27,023 nucleotides of DNA from contig NZ_JOCB01000110.1 in the NCBI RefSeq assembly GCF_000718775.1, positions 1-27,023 on the forward strand, given 5' to 3'. The notes under the pieces are model-generated. The model was not told where the DNA came from. It searched no databases and saw only the letters and a program-made list of their open reading frames with translations. This DNA is from Streptomyces sp. NRRL S-31 (GTDB lineage: Bacteria > Actinomycetota > Actinomycetes > Streptomycetales > Streptomycetaceae). This document shows, one piece after another, positions 1 to 6,817 of the stretch; the first letter of the stretch is position 1; each line of letters begins with the position of its first letter. A program made the translations under genes and the position numbers.

Positions 1-1
1 C

Positions 2-175
2 ACCGGCCTCGACTCCACCCCCGCCCCCTCCCCGGCCACGGACCAGGACGCCGAGGAGCTGGCGCGTCAGCTGGCGCGGACCGGGCCCGGGCTCGTGCCC
101 GGGGTGCTCGCGGCCGTCGCCGCCCTCCTCGTACTCGGCGCCGGCGCGTCCCTCCTGCTCCGTGGCCGGCGCTGA
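2..175 (+). CDS. C-terminal end of a sortase-anchored surface protein (partial)
   Basis: The window opens inside this gene, so only the last 57 residues are visible. They show a Pro/Ser/Ala-rich stretch, then LARTG, about 20 hydrophobic residues rich in Ala, Val and Leu, and the basic tail RGRR before a TGA stop. LAXTG followed by a membrane segment and a positive tail is the sorting signal of class E sortases in Streptomyces. The protein is therefore probably secreted and covalently attached to peptidoglycan. The N-terminal function cannot be judged. The next gene begins only 14 nt downstream, which may or may not mean co-transcription. An alternative is an ordinary C-terminal membrane anchor. 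Confidence 0.6.
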   Translation, partial: TGLDSTPAPSPATDQDAEELARQLARTGPGLVPGVLAAVAALLVLGAGASLLLRGRR

Positions 176-189
176 ACCGGCCCAGTACC

Positions 190-978
190 GTGCCCGCGCA
201 CCCCGTCTGCGACGATCCCTGCGTGGACTACCCGAACGAGCAGGCCCCCGGCGCCCCCGTCCGCTCCGGCATCCCCGAGCACGGGCGCATCCCCAAGTAC
301 TACGTGGTCAAGGCGCGGATCGCCGGGCTGCTGGAGGAGCTGGGGGAGGACGGCGTCATCCCCACCGAACGCGACCTCGCCGAGCGGTACGACGTGGCCC
401 GCGAGACCGTGCGGCAGGCCGTGCGGGAGCTGGTGCTGGAGGGACGGCTCAGGCGCCGGGGCCGCGGGACGATCGTCGCCGGACCGAAGCTGGCGCAGCC
501 GCTCTCGCTGGCCAGCTACACCGAGGGGGTGCGCCGGCAGGGGCTGACGCCCGGCCGTACCCTCGTCACCCTCGACCGGTTCCCGTGCCCGGAGCCGCTC
601 GCCGCCGAGACCGGCCTGACCCGGGGGGAACCCGTCTGGCACCTGGAGCGCGTCCTGCTCGCCGACGACGAGCGCGTCGGTCTGGAGAGCACGTACGTCT
701 CCGTGGCGCGGGTGCCCCGGCTGGACGGCGACTTCGACCCGGACTCCTCCTTCTACGCCTACCTGAAGGCGCAGGGCATCTGCTTCGGCGACGCCGACGA
801 GCGGATCGAGACCGTGCTGGCCACGCCCCGCGAGGCACTGCTCATCGGTACCCCGCCCGCCCTGCCCATGCTGCTGATCCACCGGGTGTCCCGGGACACG
901 GAGGGCCGTCCGCTGGAGCGGGTGCGGTCGCTGTACCGGGGGGACCGGTTCTCCTTCACCACCCACCTCGAAGGCTGA
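190..978 (+). CDS. GntR-family transcriptional regulator, HutC subfamily (UTRA effector domain)
   Basis: The 262-residue protein has a GntR winged helix at about residues 35-98, with the typical IPTERDLAERYDVARETVRQ stretch, and a UTRA ligand-binding domain at about 110-260. Proteins of this class repress catabolic or transport genes and let go of DNA on binding a small acidic or amino-sugar-like ligand. It sits directly upstream of an aminophosphonate-type oxidoreductase/hydrolase pair in the same direction. A GGTCTAG-centred motif in the gap between them fits this regulator type, so a role in controlling those genes is inferred. The start is uncertain: GTG at 190 is used, GTG at 223 is also in frame, and neither has a clear Shine-Dalgarno site. 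Confidence 0.88.
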   Translation: MPAHPVCDDPCVDYPNEQAPGAPVRSGIPEHGRIPKYYVVKARIAGLLEELGEDGVIPTERDLAERYDVARETVRQAVRELVLEGRLRRRGRGTIVAGPKLAQPLSLASYTEGVRRQGLTPGRTLVTLDRFPCPEPLAAETGLTRGEPVWHLERVLLADDERVGLESTYVSVARVPRLDGDFDPDSSFYAYLKAQGICFGDADERIETVLATPREALLIGTPPALPMLLIHRVSRDTEGRPLERVRSLYRGDRFSFTTHLEG

Positions 979-1021
979 GAAATCCCCTTATCGACACCCG
1001 ACTCCGCATCACGGAAAGATA

Positions 1022-1037
1022 ACGGGTCTAGCCCAAA
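1022..1037. promoter_or_regulatory. HutC/DasR-type operator candidate
   Basis: The sequence ACGGGTCTAGCCCAAA matches 12 of 16 positions of the DasR responsive element ACTGGTCTAGACCACT, including the whole GGTCTAG core. It lies between the GntR/HutC regulator and the FAD oxidoreductase, about 75 nt before the latter's start. HutC-subfamily regulators generally bind GTCTAGAC-like palindromes. It could be the local regulator's own operator or a weak DasR site. The right half is imperfect. Confidence 0.45.
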
Positions 1038-1110
1038 CGTGATGGGTCGTTCACGCTCTCGTTGTCAGCCGGATGTTTCCGGTTCCCGAATCGCGAGGAG
1101 CGTTGCCGCC

Positions 1111-2234
1111 GTGAGAGTGACAGTCGTCGGAGCCGGCGTGGTGGGCACCATGCACGCCTGGCAGGCAGTGGAGCGCGGCCACCAGGTCGTCCAGATCGAG
1201 CGCGAGGCCGAGGCGCGCGGCGCCTCGCTGCGCAACTTCGGGCAGATCTGGGTCAGCGGGCGCGCCGGTGGAGAAGAGCTGGAAGCCGCCCTGCGGGCGC
1301 GGGAGCTGTGGGAGGGGATCGGCGGCCGGGTCCCGGCGCTCGGGTTCCGGGCGACCGGGTCGCTGACCCCGGTCCGCGGACCGCTCGAACGCGCCGTCGC
1401 CGAGGCCGCCCTGGCCCGCCCGGACGCGGCGGCCCGCGGCTACAAGCTGCTCACCCCGGGCGGGCCCGCGCCGTCAACCCCGCCCTGCGCGGCGACTTCG
1501 ACGCGGCCCTGTACTGCGAGCGGGACGCGGCCGTGGAGCCGCGCACCGCCCAGCTCGCCCTGCGCGCGGAACTGCTGAAGTCCCCGGACTACACCTTCCT
1601 GCCGGGCCGGGAGGTACGCGAGGTGACCGGCGCCGGCACCGTCCGCGACGACCACGGGGACGTGCACCGGGCGGACGCCGTCGTGCTGTGCACCGGCGCC
1701 TGGCTCGGCGGACTCGTCCGCGAACTGGCCGGACCCGACCTGCCCGTGCGCCGCGTGCGGCTCCAGATGATGCAGACCGACCCGCTCGGCGAGCCGCTGA
1801 CCACCTCGGTCGCCGACGCCGACAGCTTCCGCTACTACCCGGCCTACGCCTCCCCGGCGCTGGACGAGCTGAACGCCCGGCAGCCGCAGCCGGAGACCGC
1901 CGCCGCGCACCGGATGCAGCTGCTCATGGTGCAGCGCGCCGACGGCGGCCTGACCATCGGCGACACCCACGAGTACGAGCACCCCTTCGCCTTCGACACC
2001 GTGGAGGAGCCGTACGAGCACCTCACCGGGGTCGTCGAGTCCTTCCTCGGCCGGCCGCTGCCGCGCGTCCGGCGCCGCTGGGCGGGCGTGTACGCGCAGT
2101 GCGCCGAGCCCGGCAAGGTCGTGCACCGGCAGCGGGTGCACGACGGGGTGTGGCTGGTCACCGGGCCCGGCGGGCGCGGCATGACCTGCGCCCCCGCGAT
2201 AGCCGAGACCACCGCGAACGAACTGGGCTGGTGA
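1111..2234 (+). pseudogene. FAD-dependent oxidoreductase of the aminophosphonate-associated type (TIGR03364-like), frameshifted
   Basis: Read through one frame change, this encodes about 374 residues of a DAO-type flavoprotein. The N-terminus has the dinucleotide-binding motif VVGAGVVGTMHAW, and the C-terminus has GPGGRGMTCAP near the end. Members of this clade sit beside phosphonatase-like hydrolases and are thought to deaminate 2-aminoethylphosphonate-like compounds oxidatively. Here the next gene is exactly such a hydrolase, 7 nt away. The reading frame that starts at GTG 1111 (GAGGAG at 1095-1100) fits the family up to about residue 116 (YKLLTP). The family sequence then continues one frame away from about 1458 (RARAVNPALRGDF). 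One missing C or G in the CCCCGGG tract at 1454-1460 explains it. The cause is either a real inactivating deletion or a base-calling error, and decay of neighbouring genes favours a real one. Confidence 0.8.
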
Positions 2235-2241
2235 GCACCCC

Positions 2242-2946
2242 ATGACAGCCACACCCGACACCACCGGCATCCGTCTCGTCGTCCTCGACATGGCCGGCAC
2301 CACCGTCGCCGACGGCGGCCTGGTCGAGCGGGCCTTCGAGGCGGCGGCCACCGAGCTGGGCGTCGAGCCCGGCTCCGCCGAGCACGCCGAGCACCTGGCC
2401 TACGTCCGGGCCACCATGGGCGAGTCCAAGATCTCCGTCTTCCGGCACCTGTTCGGCGACGAGGACCGCGCCCGGCGCGCCAACACCGCCTTCGAGAAGG
2501 CGTACGGCGCACTGGTCGACGCCGGTCTGATCGCCCCGGTCCCCGGAGCCCGCGAGGCCATCGAGGAACTGACCGGCAGCGGCCGTACCGTCGTCCTCAC
2601 CACCGGCTTCGCCCGGGTCACCCAGGACGCCATCCTGGACGCCCTCGGCTGGCGCGGCCTGGTGCCGCTCACCCTGTGCCCGGCCGACGCGGGCGGGCGC
2701 GGACGGCCCTGCCCGGACATGGTGCTGGAGGCGTTCCTCCGGACGAAGGCAGCGGCGGACGTACGGCAGATCGCCGTGGCCGGTGACACGTCGTACGACG
2801 TGCTCAGCGGCGTCCGCGCCGGAGCCGCCCTGGTCGCCGGCGTGCGCACCGGCGCCCACGGCGACGCCGAGTTCACCGCCGCCGGCGCCACCCACGTCCT
2901 CGACTCCGTCGCCGGACTGCCCGGCCTGCTCGCCGGGGACCGGTGA
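2242..2946 (+). CDS. Phosphonatase-like HAD hydrolase (TIGR03351-like)
   Basis: The 234-residue HAD-superfamily protein carries the distinctive phosphonatase signature. Motif I is LDMAGTT with nucleophile Asp16 (DxAGT rather than DxDx[TV]), and motif II is LTT around Thr120. An Arg lies near residue 155 where most HADs have Lys, and motif IV is AGDTSYD with Asp182. Lys63 in GESKISVFRHLF sits in the cap where phosphonatases form a Schiff base with the aldehyde substrate. The predicted reaction is C-P bond cleavage of phosphonoacetaldehyde or a hydroxy derivative, using the product of the upstream amine oxidase. The gene looks intact, but both neighbours are damaged, so it may be an orphan enzyme. 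ATG 2242 follows the oxidoreductase stop closely, which suggests translational coupling. Confidence 0.85.
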   Translation: MTATPDTTGIRLVVLDMAGTTVADGGLVERAFEAAATELGVEPGSAEHAEHLAYVRATMGESKISVFRHLFGDEDRARRANTAFEKAYGALVDAGLIAPVPGAREAIEELTGSGRTVVLTTGFARVTQDAILDALGWRGLVPLTLCPADAGGRGRPCPDMVLEAFLRTKAAADVRQIAVAGDTSYDVLSGVRAGAALVAGVRTGAHGDAEFTAAGATHVLDSVAGLPGLLAGDR

Positions 2947-2947
2947 C

Positions 2948-3037
2948 ATGGGCATCCGCTTCGACTCCGTCACGGTCGCCTACGACGGCAACGTCGTCCT
3001 CGACGCCCTCGACCTGACCGTCGAGCCCGGCGAGGTC
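2948..3037 (+). pseudogene. 5' remnant of an ABC transporter ATP-binding gene (aminophosphonate importer type)
   Basis: Starting at ATG 2948, one base after the hydrolase stop, 30 codons read as a normal ABC ATPase beginning: MGIRFDSVTVAYDG, then VVLDALDLTVEPGEV. This is where a Walker A loop should follow within a few residues. Instead the sequence changes abruptly to unrelated DNA carrying a ribosome site and the start of a different gene. No Walker A, signature motif, permease or binding protein follows. The position directly after a phosphonatase-like gene suggests it was the ATPase of a phosphonate importer. A deletion that removed the rest of the transporter is inferred. Confidence 0.72.
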
Positions 3038-3053
3038 TCGCCCGGAGGACTCC

Positions 3054-3568
3054 GTGCCCCACCTGTCCCGCCGTACCCTCCTCGCCTCCGCCTCCGCCTC
3101 CGCCTCCGCCTCCGCCGCCTCCGTCGCGGCCGCCGCGGCCGTCTCGGCCGGTCCGCTCGGCGCCGTCGCCCGTGCGGCCGGCCGCACCCCAAGGTGCTGG
3201 TCATCGGCCTGGACGGCGCCCCGCTCAGCCGGATCGAGGACGCCGACGCGCCGAACCCGCACGCCCTGATGGCCGCCGGTCTCACCGCGCCCAGCAGCAT
3301 CTACGCCGATCCGCTCGCCCCCGCCCTGTCCGGCCCCGGCTGGTCGACGATCATCACCGGGGTCTGGCCGGACAAGCACAACGTCGTCTCCTACGACGGC
3401 GGCACCCCGGTGAGCGTGCGGACGTACACCGCCGACGTGTCCTCGCGCACCGAGACCGTCACCCTCCAGGTGCCCGCGGGCGCCACCAGCGCCCGGGTCC
3501 GGTTCCGGTACACCGGCGGCAACAACTGGTTCCGGGTGGTCGACGGGGTCGGTTTCGGCCGGTCCTGA
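3054..3568 (+). pseudogene. Alkaline phosphatase/phosphodiesterase-family secreted protein, frameshifted and internally deleted
   Basis: GTG 3054 follows GGAGG and encodes a Tat-type signal (LSRRTLLASASAS and an Ala-rich stretch). After codon 43 the frame is lost. One base is missing near 3183-3185, and the downstream frame resumes with HPKVLVIGLDGAPLSRI, the metal-binding start of the type I phosphodiesterase/alkaline phosphatase fold, followed by GPGWSTIITGVWPDKHN. The text then jumps at about 3382 to a C-terminal beta-rich segment ending VVDGVGFGRS. Roughly 120 residues of mature sequence remain, against several hundred for intact relatives. It can be neither secreted in frame nor catalytically complete. 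Such phosphatases are plausible last genes of aminophosphonate clusters, so this is probably the far end of the collapsed operon. Confidence 0.7.
3084..3113. repeat. GCCTCC hexanucleotide microsatellite (5 units)
   Basis: Five perfect GCCTCC units lie in the signal-peptide region of the phosphatase remnant and encode alternating Ala-Ser. Slippage in whole units would keep the frame. The repeat probably arose in the signal peptide, where composition is loosely constrained. Confidence 0.85.
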
Positions 3569-3641
3569 CTAGGCTGGGGGCGTCGGCACGCCGTTGTTCC
3601 GGCGCCCCTTCCGACCGTACGAACGCCAGGAGACGCAGAGC

Positions 3642-4421
3642 ATGTCAGACCGCAAGCCCATCGAGTCGTGGCTCACCGACATGGACGGCGTCCTGATTCA
3701 CGAGGGGGTGCCGATCCCCGGCGCCGACGCCTTCCTGAAGAAGCTGCGCGAGTCCGGCCGGCCCTTCCTGGTGCTCACCAACAACTCCATCTACACCGCC
3801 CGTGACCTGCACGCCCGGCTGCTGCGCATGGGGCTGGACGTGCCGGTGGACAACATCTGGACGTCCGCCCTGGCCACGGCGCAGTTCCTCGACGACCAGC
3901 GGCCCGGCGGCAGCGCCTACGTGATAGGCGAGGCCGGCCTGACCACCGCGCTGCACGACATCGGCTACATCCTCACCGACCACGACCCCGACTTCGTGAT
4001 CCTCGGCGAGACCCGCACCTACTCCTTCGAGGCGCTGACCAAGGCCGTCCGGCTGATCAACGACGGTGCCCGGTTCATCGCCACCAACCCCGACAACGTC
4101 GGCCCCTCCACCGAGGGCGACCTGCCCGCCACCGGCTCGGTGGCCGCCCTGATCACCGCCGCGACCGGCAAGAAGCCGTACTTCGTCGGCAAGCCCAACC
4201 CGCTGATGATGCGGGCCGGGCTCAACGCGATCGGCGCGCACTCCGAGACCTCGGCGATGATCGGGGACCGCATGGACACCGACGTGCTCGCGGGTCTGGA
4301 GGCCGGGATGCGCACCTTCCTGGTGCTGACCGGCGTCACCCAGCCCCCGGACGTCGACCGCTACCCCTTCCGGCCCTCCCGGGTCGTCGACTCCATCGCG
4401 GACCTGGTCGACCTGATCTGA
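3642..4421 (+). CDS. HAD-IIA family phosphatase (NagD-like)
   Basis: The 259-residue protein has all four HAD motifs: LTDMDGVL with Asp13 and Asp15, LTNNS around Thr46, Lys184 in FVGKPNP, and IGDRMDTD with Asp209 and Asp214. The C2-type cap between motifs II and III marks the IIA subclass, which includes NagD (nucleotide monophosphatase) and p-nitrophenyl-phosphatase relatives. Cytoplasmic dephosphorylation of a small phosphate ester is expected, but the substrate cannot be read from sequence. ATG 3642 is preceded by AGGAG at 3628-3632. A TAGGCT sequence at 3570-3575 is a possible -10 element. The gene follows the phosphatase remnant but appears intact and independent of the decaying operon. 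Confidence 0.9.
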   Translation: MSDRKPIESWLTDMDGVLIHEGVPIPGADAFLKKLRESGRPFLVLTNNSIYTARDLHARLLRMGLDVPVDNIWTSALATAQFLDDQRPGGSAYVIGEAGLTTALHDIGYILTDHDPDFVILGETRTYSFEALTKAVRLINDGARFIATNPDNVGPSTEGDLPATGSVAALITAATGKKPYFVGKPNPLMMRAGLNAIGAHSETSAMIGDRMDTDVLAGLEAGMRTFLVLTGVTQPPDVDRYPFRPSRVVDSIADLVDLI

Positions 4422-4439
4422 CGCCCCGGGCCCGTCCGG

Positions 4440-4464
4440 CCGAAACCGGGTGTCACCCGTTCGG
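4440..4464 (+). terminator. Weak hairpin after the HAD-IIA gene
   Basis: CCGAA and CGGGT pair with ACCCG and TTCGG around a GTC loop, with a two-base bulge on the left side. There is no T-tract, as is common in Streptomyces. It lies 19 nt past the HAD-IIA stop and upstream of the next gene. Confidence 0.4.
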
Positions 4465-4536
4465 AGCAGCGCAGCGCCTCCCGAGGATGCGGGGGCGCCC
4501 GGGGCGGGGGAGCCTCCTGGTGACTGGAGGTTCACG

Positions 4537-5091
4537 ATGGGCTCACTACGCCTCACTCTCTGCACAGCGATCCTCGCCGCCGCGGTCACCGCGGCCGCTC
4601 CCGCGGCCCACGCGGCGGACGGCGGCCCGGTCACCGTGACCCCCGCCTCCCCGGCTCCCGGCGCCGACGTCACCCTGCGGGTGGGCGGCTGCGCCGGCGG
4701 CCAGGCCACCGCCACCTCGTCCGCCTTCGTCTCCGACGCCCGGCTGACCGGCGCCCGGGGGGAGCTGACCGGCGACACCCGGGTCCGCTCCGACCTGGCG
4801 CCGGGCGGCTACCCGGTGAAGGTCAGCTGCGACGGCCACGCCCTCACCGGCAGCCTCACGGTCGGCGGGAAGGACGGCGCCCGGCCCGCGGAGCCCATCG
4901 GGCCGCTCGCCTCCTCCGCCTCGCCCATCGCCCCGGTGCCCGCGGGCGGCGGCGGCACCGCGCACTTCGCCACGGTGGCCACCGGCGGCTCCGCCCCCGA
5001 CACCGGACAGGCGGTGACCGGTCTCGCGCTCGCCGGGGTCGCCGCGGTCGCCGTCGGGCTGCGGGCCCGCCGGAGCCGGCGTACCCGCTGA
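4537..5091 (+). CDS. Small secreted protein with C-terminal sorting-like anchor, probable partner of the adjacent class F sortase
   Basis: The 184-residue protein starts at ATG 4537 behind CTGGAGG. Residues 1-27 form a signal peptide ending AAHA. The mature part is Gly/Ala/Thr-rich with two cysteines (52 and 98) that could form a disulfide in a small beta-type domain. The C-terminus has APDTG (153-157), a hydrophobic segment (about 160-174) and a strongly basic tail (RARRSRRTR), the layout of a sortase substrate with a non-LPXTG pentapeptide. The sortase gene begins 6 nt after its stop, so the two are almost certainly co-transcribed. No enzymatic motif is visible. The alternative is a simple membrane-anchored exported protein. 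Confidence 0.75.
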   Translation: MGSLRLTLCTAILAAAVTAAAPAAHAADGGPVTVTPASPAPGADVTLRVGGCAGGQATATSSAFVSDARLTGARGELTGDTRVRSDLAPGGYPVKVSCDGHALTGSLTVGGKDGARPAEPIGPLASSASPIAPVPAGGGGTAHFATVATGGSAPDTGQAVTGLALAGVAAVAVGLRARRSRRTR

Positions 5092-5097
5092 GCGCCC

Positions 5098-5769
5098 ATG
5101 TCCCACGACGAGGGGCGCGGCACCGGCACCGGCCGGCTGGTCACCGGCCTGGCCTGGACCCTGCTGCTGTTCGGGCTGTGGCTGTGGGGGTGCGAGGTCA
5201 CCGAGGGCGAGCGGAGCGCGGAGGGCTCCGCCACGGGTGACGTCGTCGGCGTCGGCCGCGCCGACGGTGCGGCGGGGCTGCCGCGGCCGGCCCGGCCCCT
5301 GGGCGACGCGGTGCCGCAGCGCGTCGACATCCCCGCGCTGGGCGTCCAGGCGCCGGTGGTGGCCCGCGGCCTCGACGCCCGGGGCGCGGTCGATCCGCCG
5401 CCCTACGACCAGCCGGGCGTGGTCGGCTGGTACGGCGCCGGTGCCAAGCCGGGCGCCGCCGGGCCGGCCCTGCTGGTGGGCCACGTCGACACCGAGACCC
5501 GGCCCGCCGTCTTCTACCGGCTCAGCACCCTCAAGCCGGGCCGGACGGTCCGGGTGGTCCGCGCGGACGGGAAGGTCGCCGAGTTCACCGTCGACGACGT
5601 CCGCGTGCTGCCGCGCGCCGGCTTCGACGCGCACGCCGCCTACGGTCCCCGGGTGGCCGGGCGGGCCGAGCTGCGGCTGATCACCTGCGGCGGCACCTTC
5701 GACCGGGCCAGCGGCAGCTACACGGCGAACGTGGTGGTGTCGTCGTACCTGACGGGGACGGTCGGCTGA
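5098..5769 (+). CDS. Class F sortase
   Basis: The 223-residue protein has one N-terminal membrane segment (about residues 13-31), a linker rich in Gly and Ala, and a sortase domain (about 70-220). Catalytic His129 is in LLVGHVDT and catalytic Cys197 is in LITCGGTFD, both in the class F arrangement. The usual Arg about 13 residues after the Cys is not evident, and Arg203 lies only six residues after it, so the third catalytic residue is unclear. The enzyme would act outside the membrane, cleaving a sorting signal and joining the protein to the wall. The gene directly upstream encodes a likely substrate, and the gene at the window start has a class E type signal instead. Confidence 0.88.
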   Translation: MSHDEGRGTGTGRLVTGLAWTLLLFGLWLWGCEVTEGERSAEGSATGDVVGVGRADGAAGLPRPARPLGDAVPQRVDIPALGVQAPVVARGLDARGAVDPPPYDQPGVVGWYGAGAKPGAAGPALLVGHVDTETRPAVFYRLSTLKPGRTVRVVRADGKVAEFTVDDVRVLPRAGFDAHAAYGPRVAGRAELRLITCGGTFDRASGSYTANVVVSSYLTGTVG

Positions 5770-5802
5770 CGGGCCGCGCCGGCGAAGGGGCCGGGGGAGG
5801 GG

Positions 5803-6513
5803 TCAGGGGTGGGTGGCGGCGGCCCGGGAGAGGCGGGCGCGGATGTCGCCGAAGTGGTCCCTTATGGCGCGCTCCGCCCGCGGGGAGTCGCCGGAGCGCA
5901 CCGCGTCCAGGATCTCCCGGTGCTGGCGGCAGGTGACCCGCGGGTCCGGCGGCGCGTCCACCAGGTCCTGCCGCACCCGGTGGAAGGCGTCCCAGAACGC
6001 CTCCAGCACCTCGCCGAGCAGCACGTTGTCCAGCCCCCGGTAGAGCGTGGCGTGAAACGCGCGGTCGGTCCCGGCCAGCCCCTCCCCCCGCGCGGCCTCC
6101 CGCTCCATCCGCTCCACCAGCGCCTCCAGCTCCACCAGGTCCGCCTCCGGCAGCCGGCCGGCCAGCCGCGACACCAGCCCGGTCTCCACCGCCTCGCGCA
6201 GTTCCAGCAGCTGGAGCAGCGAGTCCTCGCCGCGGTAGTGGCCGGCGACGGTCCGGAAGGCCAGCCCCTCGATCATCGGCGCGAACGACATCGGGCCGAC
6301 GTACGTCCCGAACCCGTGCCGGATCTCCACGATGCCCATCGCCTGGAGCGCCTTCAGCGCCTCCCGCACCGAGTTCCGGCTCGCCCCGAGGAGCCGCATC
6401 AGCTCGGGTTCGGTGGGCAGCGGGGCCCCCGAGGGCAGCCGCCGGTCCACGATCAGCTTCTTGATCCGCTCCTGAAGGTCCCGGGCTGCCATGGCCAGAG
6501 CGTATCCGGCCAT
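5803..6513 (-). CDS. GntR/FadR-family regulator with FCD domain
   Basis: The 236-residue protein has a winged helix at about residues 10-72 (PTEPELMRLLGASRNSVREA) and an all-helical FCD ligand domain at about 95-225. The FCD metal site Asp150, His154, His198 and His220 is complete, so a metal-dependent carboxylate ligand is likely. It stands alone, convergent with the sortase gene (33 nt apart) and just downstream of a tRNA gene on the same strand, so its target is not evident. ATG 6513 is used, and ATG 6492 is an equally possible start because neither has a strong ribosome site. The tRNA terminator lies immediately upstream of the start. Confidence 0.87.
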   Translation of the reverse strand: MAGYALAMAARDLQERIKKLIVDRRLPSGAPLPTEPELMRLLGASRNSVREALKALQAMGIVEIRHGFGTYVGPMSFAPMIEGLAFRTVAGHYRGEDSLLQLLELREAVETGLVSRLAGRLPEADLVELEALVERMEREAARGEGLAGTDRAFHATLYRGLDNVLLGEVLEAFWDAFHRVRQDLVDAPPDPRVTCRQHREILDAVRSGDSPRAERAIRDHFGDIRARLSRAAATHP

Positions 6514-6521
6514 GCATGCGA

Positions 6522-6549
6522 AAGGCCCCCCGCTTGCGCGAGGGGCCTT
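6522..6549 (-). terminator. Terminator hairpin of tRNA-Lys copy 1
   Basis: AAGGCCCC...GGGGCCTT arms, extended by CGC/GCG around a TTGC loop with one mismatch, lie 8 nt past the tRNA 3' end on the minus strand. The hairpin also sits just upstream of the FCD regulator start, so it would separate the two transcripts. Confidence 0.75.
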
Positions 6550-6557
6550 CCGGTCGG

Positions 6558-6631
6558 TGCGCCGCCAGGGACTCGAACCCCGGACCCGCTGATTAAGAGT
6601 CAGCTGCTCTAACCAACTGAGCTAGCGGCGC
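6558..6631 (-). tRNA. tRNA-Lys (anticodon CUU), copy 1 of 3
   Basis: The minus strand folds into a full 74-nt cloverleaf. The acceptor stem is GCGCCGC/GCGGCGC, the D arm contains CAGTTGGTTAGAG, the anticodon loop is CTCTTAA with anticodon CTT, and the T loop is TTCGAGT. The discriminator A is encoded and CCA is not. The sequence is identical to copies at 10167-10240 and 22542-22615. Confidence 0.97.
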
Positions 6632-6646
6632 CTGCTGACAAGGAAA

Positions 6647-6682
6647 ACTCTACCCGACCTCCCGGGGTGCTCCCGACCACCT
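6647..6682 (-). promoter_or_regulatory. Upstream block of tRNA-Lys copy 1
   Basis: On the minus strand a TAGAGT -10-like element (6652-6647) lies 17 nt after GGGAGC, within a 19-nt block at 6664-6682 that is identical to the one upstream of copy 2. There is no TTGACA-like -35. The block contains a near-palindrome, GGTGGTC GG GAGCACC. Confidence 0.5.
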
Positions 6683-6817
6683 CCCGGTGGCCCGTCCGCC
6701 GCACGGGGGCCGGTGTACATCATTCGGACCGTCAAAATGCGCGTTCCGCGCCCGGTTGGGAAACTGATCAACGTGCACACTCGCGGACAATCCACCCCCG
6801 GATGTGAGGCAGATCGC

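Noticed and set aside
1111..2234. Programmed frameshift as explanation for the oxidoreductase
   Set aside because: There is no slippery heptamer with a following stem arrangement that I can recognise, and neighbouring genes are also damaged, so mutation or base-calling error is simpler.
3645..4778. 377-codon minus-strand open frame over the HAD-IIA gene
   Set aside because: It is a shadow of a gene with all HAD motifs; the text is Gly/Val/Asp-rich without any family feature.
6558..6631. tRNA-Lys as an integration site for a mobile element
   Set aside because: No integrase, excisionase or flanking att repeat was found beside any of the three tRNA copies; the downstream genes look chromosomal.
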